In this document: piece by piece, positions 34,298 through 43,534 of the stretch | Numbering within the stretch: the first letter of the stretch is position 1 | Layout of the letters: each line of letters opens with the position of its first letter | Source of the DNA: Verrucomicrobiota bacterium | GTDB lineage: Bacteria > Verrucomicrobiota > Verrucomicrobiia > Opitutales > UBA953 | NCBI GenBank assembly: GCA_014193315.1 | Contig: BJHS01000001.1 | Span: 62,001-126,000, forward strand | Direction: 5' to 3' | Length of the DNA: 64,000 nt | The notes under the pieces: model-generated | What the model was told of the DNA's origin: nothing | The model's database searches: none | Seen by the model: the letters and a program-made list of their open reading frames with translations, nothing else | Made by a program: the position numbers and the translations under genes

Positions 34298-35590
34298 TCA
34301 GTCCTCGCGCAGGTCTTTCGGCATCGCGTTGGCTGGTAGGCGCCGTACCGCCGCGCCGAGTTGGCTCAGCCTTTCCTCGAAGCGTTCGTAGCCCCGGTCC
34401 AGGTGGTAAAGCCGTTGGACCCAGGTCTCCCCCTTGGCGACCAGCGCGGCGAGGATGAGGGCGGCGGAGGCACGCAGGTCGGAGGCCATCACCGGAGCAC
34501 CCGACAAGGGTTTCCCCCCGTGGACGGTGGCCACCGCGCCCTCGACCGCGATGTCGGCGCCCATCCGCTGGAGTTCCGCCGCGTGCATGAAACGGGCGGG
34601 GTAGATCTTTTCGGTGAAGGTGCTGCGTCCGTCGACGCGGAGCTGCAACGCCATGAACTGCGCCTGCAGGTCGGTCGGGAAGCCAGGGTAAGGGGCCGTC
34701 ACGACATCGACCGGTCGGGTCGGTGGGCCGAAGGCGCGGATGCGGCCAGGGGCCGTCTCGACGCCGACCCCGGCTTCGCGGAGTTTTGCGAGGAAGGCCT
34801 CAAGGTGCGCGGGTTCGGCACCCTCGACGGTGACGTCGCCTCCAGTGATGGCGCCGGCGACGAGGTAGGTGCCGACCTCGATGCGGTCGGGGATGATGGT
34901 GTGCTCGCAACCGCGGAGGGCCGCGACGCCTTCGACGACGATCGTCCCCGTGCCCTGGCCCGAGATGCGGGCGCCCATCTTGGTGAGCAGGGTGCACAGG
35001 TCGACGACCTCGGGTTCGCGCGCCGCGGCGAGGATGCGGGTGACGCCGGGCGTGAGCGTCGCCGCCATCACGAGGTTGGCCGTGCCGAGCACGGTGCTGC
35101 CCATCGGGCCGCCCATGTCGACTTCGATGCCGCGGGCGGCCGTCGCGTCCACGTGCACCAAGCCGGCTTCGACGGCGACCGCGCAACCCAGGGTCTCTAG
35201 ACCACGTAGGTGCAGGTCGATGGGGCGGGGGCCGATCACGCAACCGCCAGGGATCGCCATCTCGGCGCGGCGCAGCCGGCCGACCAGTGCACCGAGCAGG
35301 CAGACGGAGGCGCGCATCTTGCGTACCAGATCATATGGGGTGCGGTGGGTCAGGGTGGCCGCCCGGATCACCCAGGTGCCCGGCCGCGGCTGCGCGACTT
35401 CCGCGCCTTGGTGGCGAAGGATCTCCGCCATGAAGCGGATATCGCTGAGGTCGGGCACACCGTGTAGCGTGACGACCTCCTCCGTGAGGAGCGCCGCGGC
35501 GAGAATCGGTAGCGCGGCGTTCTTCGACCCAGCGGCGCGGACGACGCCCCGGAGGACGGGGCCGCCTTCGATGTACGCGACTTCCAGCAT
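34298..35590 (-). CDS. murA: UDP-N-acetylglucosamine 1-carboxyvinyltransferase
   Basis: 430 aa EPSP-synthase-fold enzyme for the first committed step of peptidoglycan synthesis. [17 protein letters not shown] is at the N-terminus. The fosfomycin-target Cys is in [35 protein letters not shown] and [16 protein letters not shown] are the usual late motifs. It lies 37 bp upstream of ruvB on the same strand. Confidence 0.97.
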   Translation of the reverse strand: MLEVAYIEGGPVLRGVVRAAGSKNAALPILAAALLTEEVVTLHGVPDLSDIRFMAEILRHQGAEVAQPRPGTWVIRAATLTHRTPYDLVRKMRASVCLLGALVGRLRRAEMAIPGGCVIGPRPIDLHLRGLETLGCAVAVEAGLVHVDATAARGIEVDMGGPMGSTVLGTANLVMAATLTPGVTRILAAAREPEVVDLCTLLTKMGARISGQGTGTIVVEGVAALRGCEHTIIPDRIEVGTYLVAGAITGGDVTVEGAEPAHLEAFLAKLREAGVGVETAPGRIRAFGPPTRPVDVVTAPYPGFPTDLQAQFMALQLRVDGRSTFTEKIYPARFMHAAELQRMGADIAVEGAVATVHGGKPLSGAPVMASDLRASAALILAALVAKGETWVQRLYHLDRGYERFEERLSQLGAAVRRLPANAMPKDLRED

Positions 35591-35602
35591 GTCCTTAAAA
35601 GA

Positions 35603-35630
35603 AGCGGGGGCGCCGGTTGGCGCCCCCGCT
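35603..35630 (-). terminator. Terminator between the RGG-protein gene and murA
   Basis: AGCGGGGGCGCC-loop-GGCGCCCCCGCT is a perfect 12-bp stem; on the minus strand TCTTTTAA follows. It ends 12 bp before the murA start codon, so murA would need read-through or a promoter overlapping the hairpin. Confidence 0.85.
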
Positions 35631-35634
35631 TGGT

Positions 35635-36555
35635 TCAGCCTTCGCGAGGGCCGCTGCGGTCGCCGCGGGGGCCACGCGAGTCACCACGACCGCCGCGGTT
35701 GCCACCACGATCACCGCCGCGATTACCGCGGAAGTCGCCACGGCCACGGCCGCCGCGCTGGCCGCGTTCATGACGTTCGCCGCGGTGTTCGCCGCGGGGT
35801 TGAGAGGCGGAGCGTTCCGCCGGGACGAAGACGGCTTTGTCGGGGATGCCGAATAGGGAGGCGAGCTTGCGCTTCACCGTCGCCCAGAAGCCGATGGGGG
35901 CTTGGACGGGGATGACGACTGGCTCGATCTGGATACGCGGACGTTCCTCGCGGCGCGGGCGATCCTCGCCCCGGGGCCGATCCTCGCGACGGGGGCGGTC
36001 GCCTTGCGGCGCGCCTTCCTGGCGGGGTTCACGCGGTTCGCGACGTTCGCGGGGCTCGCGGCGGGGGCGACCTTCGAAGGCGCTGCCATCCGAGGGGATG
36101 CCGGGCTGGCGGCCTTCGGGCGCCGGGGCGCCTTCGGCTTGCTCCGGACGCGGTTCGCGCGGAGGGCGCAGTTCGCGGGGCTCGCGGGGTTCGCGACGCT
36201 CGCGCGGCTGCTGGGCCGGCTGCTGGGCGCGATCACCCGAGAGCGATTCGGTCAGTTCGGCAGGGTTCTCGACGACGCCGATGGTCGGGCGGGACGTTTG
36301 ACCGGGAGCGGTCGGGGCGCCTCCGCGGGGCGTGCCACGGCGGCCGAACTGCTTCGGGGGCAGGATCGTGCCTGGGGCGGCGGCGGGTTCGTTCGTGGCA
36401 CCGATGACGGACAGGGGCGGGAGTTCCGCGTGGGCGGATTCCAGCTTGGCTGCCCGGATGTTCGGGGCGGGGGTGCGGACTTCGTTAGCGCTCGCGTCCG
36501 CAGCGGGCTGTTGGGAGGAGGCGTGCTCCTGGCCCTGGGTTTCTTCTTGGCTCAT
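35635..36555 (-). CDS. Disordered RGG/RPRE-repeat protein next to RNase Y, function unknown
   Basis: 306 aa, mostly low-complexity. Residues 1-110 are Ala/Pro/Thr-rich. Residues 110-200 carry REPREPRE and RPRRED repeats. The only likely folded or amphipathic part is PIGFWATVKRKLASLFGIPDKAVF (about 220-243). The C-terminal 60 residues are an RGG box (RGGRGRGDFRGNRGG). RGG tails commonly bind RNA and promote condensates, so an RNA-associated role is inferred. Codon structure is regular and it is bounded by its own terminator, which argues for a real gene. Confidence 0.65.
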   Translation of the reverse strand: MSQEETQGQEHASSQQPAADASANEVRTPAPNIRAAKLESAHAELPPLSVIGATNEPAAAPGTILPPKQFGRRGTPRGGAPTAPGQTSRPTIGVVENPAELTESLSGDRAQQPAQQPRERREPREPRELRPPREPRPEQAEGAPAPEGRQPGIPSDGSAFEGRPRREPRERREPREPRQEGAPQGDRPRREDRPRGEDRPRREERPRIQIEPVVIPVQAPIGFWATVKRKLASLFGIPDKAVFVPAERSASQPRGEHRGERHERGQRGGRGRGDFRGNRGGDRGGNRGGRGDSRGPRGDRSGPREG

Positions 36556-36682
36556 GTTGCTTGGGTTGGGGCGGCCTTCGTTTGGGCCGACCGGTGATGC
36601 GGCGCCTCCAGAGTGGGGGCGTGCCGCGATGGCTCGGGCCCGTTAGGAATGGAGGACGATCCTCCAAGGGGCACCGAATAGA

Positions 36683-36702
36683 CCCCGGGTAGGAACCCGG
36701 GG
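36683..36702. repeat. Hairpin in the gap between RNase Y and the RGG-protein gene
   Basis: CCCCGGGT-AGGA-ACCCGGGG has 8-bp arms. A second palindrome GGAGGA-CGA-TCCTCC lies at 36651-36665. Neither has a good U-tract on the minus strand. Together they occupy much of the 195-bp gap downstream of RNase Y; they may protect or process the mRNA. Confidence 0.5.
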
Positions 36703-36750
36703 AATGTTGTGAATAAGTCGATACCTCCCGCTTAACAACAAGAAACCGAC

Positions 36751-38187
36751 TCAGCGGGCTTCTTCGGCGAACCTTTGTTCACGAATAAGCACGATTTTGA
36801 CGGTTCCGGGGTAGGAAAGTTTCTCTTCCACGAGCAACCGGATGCGGCGGGCCAGTTCCGCGGCCGCCGTGTCATTCACTTTACCGGGGTCGACGATCAC
36901 CCGCAGTTCCCGACCGGCTTGGAAGGCGAAGGCCTCCCGCACCCCGTCAAAGGACTGGGCAATCTCCTCGAGGCCGCGGGCGCGTTGGACGAAACTTTCC
37001 AGGGTGGAGGCCCGGGCTCCTGGGCGGGAGCCGGAGGCACTGTCGGCGATCATCACCAGGGGGGCATAGAGGCTTTCGGCCTCAACCTCGCGGTGGTGTG
37101 CGGCGACCGCGTTGACGACCCGCGGGTCTTCGCCGAGCCGACGCAGCAAGGCGGCGCCATCCAAGGCATGGCTACCACCCGCCTCCGCCTCGATTGCCTT
37201 GCCAAGGTCGTGGAGCAAGCCGGCTCGCTTGGCGGGGATCGGGTCGATGCCGATCTCGGCGGCGAGCATCGCGCAGAGTTGCGCGACCTCGATGGAGTGG
37301 GCCAGGGTGTTCTGGTTTGCGGAAAGACGGAAATGTAGCCGCCCCAGGAGTTCCTCGACCGTCTCATGCATGGGGGGGAGGCCGAGGTCACGGACGGCGT
37401 CCCGGCCTAATCGGCGGGCCAATTTCACGACTTCCTCCGCGGCCGTCCGTACGGTTTCCTCGATTAAGGTGGGGGTCACGCGACCGTCCTTGACGATGCG
37501 TTCAAGGGCGATGCGCGCGATTTCGCGGCGCACCGGGTCGAAGCAGGAGACCAGCACCTGCCCCGGGGTGTCGTCGATCAGTAGGGTGGCGCCGGTCGCC
37601 TGTTCGAAGGTGCGGATGTTTCGCCCTTCGCGGCCGACGATGCGCCCCTTCATATCCTCATTGGGAAGGTAGACCAGCACGGAGGTCGCATCCTGCGTTG
37701 TCTGGGTCGTGAGGCGTTGCATCGCCGAGAGTAGTTTGCGGCGGGCCTCGTCGGCGACTTCTTGCTCGGACTGGTCTAGCATCTCGTGGCGGAGCATCCG
37801 GACTTCCTCCGTCATCTCCTTCCGCAGGGTCTCGATCGTGAGGGCCCGGGCTTGGTCAGGATTCAGGCCGGCCAAGCGTTGGAGTTCCTGGGTCAGGCGG
37901 TCGTGTTCGCGCCGGGATTCGGTGTGCAGGGCCTCGGCGACCCTGGTTTGGGCGGCGGCTTCCGCGGTTAGGCGGGTTGCCACCCGCTTCTCATCCTCGG
38001 CTTCGGCCCGGAGTTCGGAGGCCTCCAGGGTGGCTTCGCGCCGGGCCAGCTCGACCTCGGCCCGCAACTTGGCTTCGCGCATCGCCCCGCGGCTGTTCTC
38101 ATGCCATTTGGCGATGGAATAGGCCGCGATCGCCCCGCAGGAGAAGGTCACGGCGGCGATGAAACTTTGATCGGCGGCGGCCGGCAT
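36751..38187 (-). CDS. rny: Ribonuclease Y
   Basis: 478 aa membrane-anchored endoribonuclease initiating mRNA decay. An N-terminal hydrophobic helix (about 8-26) is followed by a long coiled coil (30-150). A KH domain follows (NEDMKGRIVGREGRNIRTFE). The HD metal-dependent nuclease domain shows NTLAHSIEVAQ and LLHDLGKA, with a later AAHHREV. It is slightly shorter than the usual 510-520 aa, mainly in the coiled coil. The next gene on the same strand encodes the RGG protein; RNase G lies 1.5 kb away on the other strand. Confidence 0.95.
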   Translation of the reverse strand: MPAAADQSFIAAVTFSCGAIAAYSIAKWHENSRGAMREAKLRAEVELARREATLEASELRAEAEDEKRVATRLTAEAAAQTRVAEALHTESRREHDRLTQELQRLAGLNPDQARALTIETLRKEMTEEVRMLRHEMLDQSEQEVADEARRKLLSAMQRLTTQTTQDATSVLVYLPNEDMKGRIVGREGRNIRTFEQATGATLLIDDTPGQVLVSCFDPVRREIARIALERIVKDGRVTPTLIEETVRTAAEEVVKLARRLGRDAVRDLGLPPMHETVEELLGRLHFRLSANQNTLAHSIEVAQLCAMLAAEIGIDPIPAKRAGLLHDLGKAIEAEAGGSHALDGAALLRRLGEDPRVVNAVAAHHREVEAESLYAPLVMIADSASGSRPGARASTLESFVQRARGLEEIAQSFDGVREAFAFQAGRELRVIVDPGKVNDTAAAELARRIRLLVEEKLSYPGTVKIVLIREQRFAEEAR

Positions 38188-38303
38188 GGTGGCGAACGGG
38201 TCCGGGAGGCCCGGGAGCCCACGCTTGTCCGAACCCCGGCGGTCGCAAGCCCTTTCGGGAGGTTCGCCTTGCTTCAGTCGCCCAATCCGTGGTTCTTTAA
38301 GGC

Positions 38304-39638
38304 ATGTCCACCCGCTACGATGATGAGCCGCCGATGGCGGCGGTCTGGTGGGAAAAGTTCGTTAACTTCGCCTGGCGCACCGATTGGACGCAGGTGGTCC
38401 TGATTCTCGGCTTGAGTGCCCTCGGGGTGGTCGCGATCTGGTCGGCTGGCGAGTTCCGGCAGAGCGGCTTCTGGCGCTCCCAGATCGTCTTCCTCGTCAT
38501 CGGGTGGTTGGCCTATTGGGTCGTTGCCTCAATCGACTACCGGATGTTCCTGCGGCATGCCCGCCTCATTTACCTAGTCGGCTTGCTGCTCCTTTTGCCG
38601 GTCTCGGTCAGCGCCTTGCTCAAGCAGGACCTTGGTTACTTGGTCCGGAGCATCAATGGCGCCCGCCGGTGGATGGATTTCGGCTTCTTTTCCATCCAGC
38701 CCTCCGAGTTCGCCAAGGTGGGGACGTTGGTGCTCATCGCGGCGCTGCTGGCCCGTTCGCCCATCGGGGTCTTTCGGGCGAGTTGGCTGACCGTGCTCAG
38801 GGTCGCGGGGGCCGCCGCGCTGCCGTTTGGCTTGATTTTTGTGCAGCCCGACCTAGGTTCAGCGCTTATCTACCTGCCGCTCTCATTCCTCCTCCTTTAT
38901 GTCGCCGGCCTGACCTTCAGGTTCTTCTTGGTGGCGGGGGTGGCATCCTTGCTCCTCGGTGGTTTGGTGGCGATTGACTTGGTGCAGTATGCCGACAAGG
39001 TCGTGGCTTATTCCGCGGAGCATAAGGAAGACAAGGATCCGGCCAAGGCCGTGCGCGGCAAGCATGAGGCCACCGCCTGGTTTGTCCTGCTTAAGGACTA
39101 TCAACGCGAGCGCATCATGTCGTTCGTGGCCCCGGACGTCATCGACCCGAGGCATCTCGGCGCGACTTGGAACGTCCGTCAGGCGAACATCGCGGTCGGC
39201 CGCGGCGGTTTGACGGGGCAGGGCGTCGGTAATGGCACCCAGGCCCGCTTCGGCTACCTCCCCGAGGCCGCCGCCCATAATGACTTTCTCTTTTCCGGGA
39301 TGGCCGAGGAAATCGGCTTCACCGGAGCCCTTTCGGTGATCGTCGGTTTCGCCCTCCTGTTCTGGCGCGTCGTCCGCACCGCCGCCCGGGCGGCCGACCG
39401 TTTTGGCTCGCTCCTTGCCCTCGGCGCCGCCGCCATCCTTGGCACGCACGTCGTGGTCAACGTGGGGATGAACATCGATTTGATGCCGGTCACCGGCGTC
39501 CCGCTTCCTTTCCTCAGCTACGGAGGATCTTTCGTGCTCAGCTGCTTCCTGCTCCTTGGATTAGTCCAGAGCGTCCACCGGCATTCGGCCGGCGGCGGCG
39601 AAGGCGGAGGTCCTCCGGCAACCGGCTTAACCGCCTGA
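38304..39638 (+). CDS. rodA: Rod-shape SEDS glycosyltransferase RodA
   Basis: 444 aa SEDS-family peptidoglycan polymerase with about ten TM helices. NGARRWMDFGFFSIQPSEFAK and FVQPDLGSALIY (with the conserved Asp) are signature loops. The C-terminal LMPVTGVPLPFLSYGGSFVL is diagnostic. A longer extracellular loop (about 225-260, EHKEDKDPAKAVRGKHE) is unusual. Five bases separate the stop from the RNase G start, so the two are cotranscribed. Confidence 0.93.
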   Translation: MSTRYDDEPPMAAVWWEKFVNFAWRTDWTQVVLILGLSALGVVAIWSAGEFRQSGFWRSQIVFLVIGWLAYWVVASIDYRMFLRHARLIYLVGLLLLLPVSVSALLKQDLGYLVRSINGARRWMDFGFFSIQPSEFAKVGTLVLIAALLARSPIGVFRASWLTVLRVAGAAALPFGLIFVQPDLGSALIYLPLSFLLLYVAGLTFRFFLVAGVASLLLGGLVAIDLVQYADKVVAYSAEHKEDKDPAKAVRGKHEATAWFVLLKDYQRERIMSFVAPDVIDPRHLGATWNVRQANIAVGRGGLTGQGVGNGTQARFGYLPEAAAHNDFLFSGMAEEIGFTGALSVIVGFALLFWRVVRTAARAADRFGSLLALGAAAILGTHVVVNVGMNIDLMPVTGVPLPFLSYGGSFVLSCFLLLGLVQSVHRHSAGGGEGGGPPATGLTA

Positions 39639-39642
39639 CCCG

Positions 39643-41367
39643 ATGCCCGCCCACAACGAACCCGAAGACATTCACGAAGAAATCCCGGAGGGCGCCGACG
39701 CCCCGAACGCCCTCATCGACCAGCGCAAGCTCGCCGACGAGGCCGGCCGACGACGCAAGGAGCTCCCGCTGCTCCAGCGGATCGTGAAGCACTTTTCCAA
39801 GGACCGCGCCGTCTACCGTGAGCTCGTCATCAATGCCGAGACCCTCGAGAAGCGCGTGGCACTCCTGACCAACGGCGTCCTCGATAAGTTCGAGATCGAG
39901 CACAAGGGCGAGAACCGCATGGTCGGCGCGATCTTCAAGGGGCGCGTCCAGAACCTCGAGGCCGGCCTCAAGGCAGCCTTCGTCGACATCGGCCAGCCGA
40001 AGAACGCTTTCCTCCACTACTGGGATATGCTCCCGGCCGCCAATGACTCGCAGGTCGAGTTTATCCGCGACAACGAGTCCGAAGAGCAGAAGCAGAAAAG
40101 GGCCCGGTACCAGGCCAAGGACATCCCGCAGCTCTTCCCCGCCGGTTCCGACATCGTCATCCAGGTCGTCAAGGATCAGATCGGCACCAAGGGCCCCCGT
40201 TCGACGACCAACATCGCGCTGCCCGGTCGCTACCTCGTTCTGATGCCCTTCAGTGGCGCGTGCGGCGTTTCCCGCAAGATCGAGGACGACAAAGAACGCG
40301 ATCGCCTCAAGGACATCCTTCGTTCCCTCACGATTCCCGAGGGGATGGGCATCATCATCCGCACCGCGGGAGAAGGCAAGCAGACCAAGTGGTTCGTGCG
40401 GGACCTGCACGTCCTGCTCAAGAGTTGGCAGGCCATCGTCGAGAAGATCAACGCCCCCGACCGGAAGCCCGTCCTGCTCTACCAAGAGCCCGGGCTGATC
40501 GAGCGAACCGTCCGCGACTTCTTGACGGAGGAGATCGACCGCATCCTCGTCGACAACCCGGAGGACTTCAAACTGGTGCAGGAACTCGTGGGCGTGGTCT
40601 CCCCGCGCTCCCGTTCCCGGGTCGAGCTTTACCAGGATCCGATCCCGGTGTTCGAACGCTATAACATCGAGCGCCAGATCGAGCAGTTGTTCCAGCGCCG
40701 CGTCCCGCTTCCCAGCGGCGGTGAGATTGTGATCGACGAGACCGAGGCCCTGACCGCCATTGACGTCAATACTGGCGGCCATCGCGGCAAGGATAACGCC
40801 AAGGACGGTAACTTCATCACCCAGGCCAACCTCGAGGCCGTCACGGAGGCCGCCCGCCAAATCCAGCTCCGCAACCTCGGCGGCCTCATCATGATCGACA
40901 CGATTGACATGAAGAACCCCAAGGACCGCAAGAAGGTCTACGACACCTTGCGCGAGGCGATGGAGGGCGACCGGGCCAAGCACCAGATTCTGCCGATCTC
41001 CCAGCTCGGCGTGCTCCAGATGACGCGCCAGCGCCACACCGAGTCGAACACGACATCGATGTACACGGCCTGCCCGCATTGCGTGGGCCGCGGCATCGTG
41101 AAGAACCCCCGGACGGTTTCGGTCGAGATCCAGCGCAAGCTCCTCAGTGTCATCCGCCGTCTGCGGGAGCAGCATGGTCCCGACAAGGACCTGGAGATCA
41201 ACATCCTCCTGCATCCGATCAACCTCGATCGCATCGTCACGGAGGACCGGGAGTACTTCCGTGACCTGATGAAGTCCTGCAAGGTGCGGATCGGGACCAA
41301 GCCTGACCCGACCTACAGCATCGAGGCCTTCAAGCTCTTCGACGGCGCCGGCCGCGAACTGCGCTAA
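39643..41367 (+). CDS. rng: Ribonuclease G/E family endoribonuclease
   Basis: 574 aa. A charged N-terminal extension of about 60 residues precedes the S1-like domain (GAIFKGRVQNLEAGLKAAFVDIG). The RNase-H-like/DNase-I-like catalytic core carries the metal-binding Asp in TALTAIDVNTGG and IMIDTIDMKNPKD, and the zinc-link CPHCVGRG. The long C-terminal scaffold of RNase E is missing, so RNase G type is the better name. It processes rRNA and mRNA; its neighbour rodA recalls the mre-rod-rng linkage in many bacteria. Confidence 0.93.
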   Translation: MPAHNEPEDIHEEIPEGADAPNALIDQRKLADEAGRRRKELPLLQRIVKHFSKDRAVYRELVINAETLEKRVALLTNGVLDKFEIEHKGENRMVGAIFKGRVQNLEAGLKAAFVDIGQPKNAFLHYWDMLPAANDSQVEFIRDNESEEQKQKRARYQAKDIPQLFPAGSDIVIQVVKDQIGTKGPRSTTNIALPGRYLVLMPFSGACGVSRKIEDDKERDRLKDILRSLTIPEGMGIIIRTAGEGKQTKWFVRDLHVLLKSWQAIVEKINAPDRKPVLLYQEPGLIERTVRDFLTEEIDRILVDNPEDFKLVQELVGVVSPRSRSRVELYQDPIPVFERYNIERQIEQLFQRRVPLPSGGEIVIDETEALTAIDVNTGGHRGKDNAKDGNFITQANLEAVTEAARQIQLRNLGGLIMIDTIDMKNPKDRKKVYDTLREAMEGDRAKHQILPISQLGVLQMTRQRHTESNTTSMYTACPHCVGRGIVKNPRTVSVEIQRKLLSVIRRLREQHGPDKDLEINILLHPINLDRIVTEDREYFRDLMKSCKVRIGTKPDPTYSIEAFKLFDGAGRELR

Positions 41368-41387
41368 CCGCTAGCCTGGTCGGGCTC

Positions 41388-41419
41388 GAGGCCCCCCGCC
41401 GGTGACGGCGGGGGGCCTC
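41388..41419. terminator. Bidirectional terminator between rng and the metal ATPase
   Basis: GAGGCCCCCCGCC and GGCGGGGGGCCTC form a perfect 13-bp stem with loop GGTGAC in the gap between two convergent genes. Short T-rich tails lie on each side; the tails are weak. Confidence 0.85.
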
Positions 41420-41428
41420 TTCGTGCCT

Positions 41429-43354
41429 TCAGCTTTCGCGGCTCGGCCGGTGGGCCAGCAGCCGCAGGCCGTTGAGGCAGACGATGACCGTGCTGCCTTC
41501 ATGGACGCCCACCCCGACCGAAAGGGGGACCCCGGGCCCGAGGATTACGTAGGCGGCCATGCCAAGCGCGGCGCCGACCGAGATGAGCACGTTGACGCGG
41601 ATCGCCCGGCGGGCCGCCCGGCTGAGCTCGATCGCGTCGACGAGCCGCTCGATCCGGTCGTCGGTCAGGACGACGTCGCTCGACTCGAGGGCCGCGTCGC
41701 TGCCGCGTCCGCCCATGCCGATGGCGACGTCGGCCGCCGCGAGGCCCGGGGCGTCGTTCACGCCGTCGCCGACCATCGCGACGATGCGGCCTTCGGCGGA
41801 GAGCCGGCGGATGGCGGCCATCTTGGCGTCGGGCGTCAGGGCGGCGCCGTAGGACTGGACGCCGACCTGCCGGGCGGCGACGGCCGCCGCTTCCTCGCGG
41901 TCGCCGGTCAGCATCACCGTGCGGATGTGCCGGGCGTGGAGCGCGGCAAGGGTCGGGGCGCTGGCGGCGCGAATCTCGTCCACCAGGGTGGCGCGGACGG
42001 TGACGGTGCCGTCGGAGGCCCAGACTTCGCTGACGATGGTGCCGGCGGGGACCAGGGCGCCGGCGATCTCGCGCGCCCCGGTGAATTCGCGGGTGCCGAC
42101 GCTCCAGCGGGTGCCGTTGATGGAACCCGCGACGCCTTGGCCCGGCGAGTTGGACAGGCCGACGACTTCGAGCTGGCCGGCGCCTTCCCGGCGGCACGCG
42201 GCGACGACGCCGGCGGCGAAGGGGTGGGTGGTTCCGGCTTCGAGCGAGAGTAGGGCGGAGAGGGCCCGCCGGCGGTCCGCGTCGGCTGGCAGGACTTCCA
42301 GCGCGGCAACCACGGGGGTGCCCGCGGTCAGGGTGCCTGTCTTGTCGAAGCACACGCAATCGACGTCGGCCAGTCTTTCCACGGCGGCGCCGCCGCGGAA
42401 GAGGATGCCGTGGCGGGCACCCGCCGCAATGGCCGCCAGGACCGCGGAGGGGACCGACAGCACCAACGCGCAGGGGCTGAGCACCACGAGTAAGGTCATC
42501 GCCCGGTACAGCGCGGAGTTCGCGGGGGTGATGCCGTCGCGGAAGGGATGTCCAGTCAGGAGTAGCACCCCCAGGAAGAGGACGGAGGCCGAGAGGGTGA
42601 AAATCGCGTAGGCGTCGCCCCATCGGTCGATGGCTCGCTGCGCGGGGGCCTTGCTCTCCTGGGCCTCCCGGATGAGTTTCACGATGCGGTGGAGGGCGCT
42701 GTCCGCCTCGGCGCGGGTCACCTGCACCACCAGACGGCCCCAGTCATTGAGGGTGCCGCCCGCGACCGCTTCGCCGGGGCGTTTGCTCACGGGCTTGGCC
42801 TCGCCGGTGAGGTTGGACTCGTCGACTGCGCTCTCGCCTTCGAGGACCTCGCCGTCGGCCGGGACGAGCTCTCCGGGTAAGATCGCGATGCGGTCGCCCG
42901 GCGCCAACAAGGCGACCGCCACCTCCCTCTCGGTCCCGTCGGGTCCGATGCGGCGGGCTTGCTTCGGGGAACGGTCGAGCAAGGCGTCGATCGCCCCGCG
43001 GGTGCGATCCATGGCGTAATGCTCAAGGGCGCCGGCCGTCGAGAAGAGGAAGAGGAGGAGCACGCCTTCGAGCGGCTGGCCGACGACCCAGGCGCCGGCG
43101 GCGGCGAGCAACATGAGCAGGTGGACATCGATCCGGCGGTGCCAGCGGAGCGCATGCCAGCCTTCCGCGGCGGCTTCCCAGGCGCCGGCGACGCAGGCGA
43201 GGCCGGCGAGCGTCCCGCGCAGGCTGGCAGGGCCCGCCGCGAGGTCCACGGCGAGGGCTCCGAGTCCCAGGAGGGCGCAGGCGAGGGCCAGCGCGGCGAG
43301 CATCCGCCACTCGCCCGGCTCTTCATGTTCGTGCGGGTGATGGGTGCTGCTCAT
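41429..43354 (-). CDS. P1B-type metal-transporting ATPase (P1B-4-like: Co/Zn/Fe)
   Basis: 641 aa from the ATG at 43354. A short His-rich N-terminus (THHPHEHEE) replaces a heavy-metal-associated domain. TM-metal motif SPCALVLSVP, phosphorylation site DKTGTLTAG, LTGEAKPV actuator loop and MVGDGVNDAPGLAAADVAIGMG hinge are intact. The C-terminal HEGSTVIVCLNGLRLL motif is the P1B-4 signature, which points to cobalt, zinc or iron export rather than copper. No metal-sensing regulator is adjacent except the unusual RHH protein upstream on the other strand. Confidence 0.88.
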   Translation of the reverse strand: MSSTHHPHEHEEPGEWRMLAALALACALLGLGALAVDLAAGPASLRGTLAGLACVAGAWEAAAEGWHALRWHRRIDVHLLMLLAAAGAWVVGQPLEGVLLLFLFSTAGALEHYAMDRTRGAIDALLDRSPKQARRIGPDGTEREVAVALLAPGDRIAILPGELVPADGEVLEGESAVDESNLTGEAKPVSKRPGEAVAGGTLNDWGRLVVQVTRAEADSALHRIVKLIREAQESKAPAQRAIDRWGDAYAIFTLSASVLFLGVLLLTGHPFRDGITPANSALYRAMTLLVVLSPCALVLSVPSAVLAAIAAGARHGILFRGGAAVERLADVDCVCFDKTGTLTAGTPVVAALEVLPADADRRRALSALLSLEAGTTHPFAAGVVAACRREGAGQLEVVGLSNSPGQGVAGSINGTRWSVGTREFTGAREIAGALVPAGTIVSEVWASDGTVTVRATLVDEIRAASAPTLAALHARHIRTVMLTGDREEAAAVAARQVGVQSYGAALTPDAKMAAIRRLSAEGRIVAMVGDGVNDAPGLAAADVAIGMGGRGSDAALESSDVVLTDDRIERLVDAIELSRAARRAIRVNVLISVGAALGMAAYVILGPGVPLSVGVGVHEGSTVIVCLNGLRLLAHRPSRES

Positions 43355-43418
43355 GTCGCGAAGGATGTCGTCGCGATGCGCGTCGGTCAATGATGCGCGC
43401 ACCGTCGCCGTATCAAAA

Positions 43419-43433
43419 ACTTCGCTACGAAGT
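43419..43433. promoter_or_regulatory. Inverted repeat, candidate operator in the ATPase/RHH divergent region
   Basis: ACTTCG-CTA-CGAAGT has perfect 6-bp arms between the divergent starts of the metal ATPase (43354) and the RHH gene (43535). A second palindrome (CTTGCGCAAG, 43483-43492) overlaps the putative -35. RHH proteins often bind short repeats in their own promoters. Confidence 0.4.
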
Positions 43434-43483
43434 CGACCGCCGCGGAGCGGAAAAAGTTTTCGTGCGATACGTGAAAATTCCTC

Positions 43484-43511
43484 TTGCGCAAGCGCGAGTT
43501 ATGCTTATGAA
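43484..43511 (+). promoter_or_regulatory. Candidate promoter of the RHH/lysine-tail gene
   Basis: TTGCGC (43484-43489), 16-bp spacer, TATGAA (43506-43511). The -35 lies inside the CTTGCGCAAG palindrome. The region is markedly more AT-rich than the surrounding DNA. Confidence 0.4.
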
Positions 43512-43534
43512 TCTAACCAAGAGTTAACCGCAAC

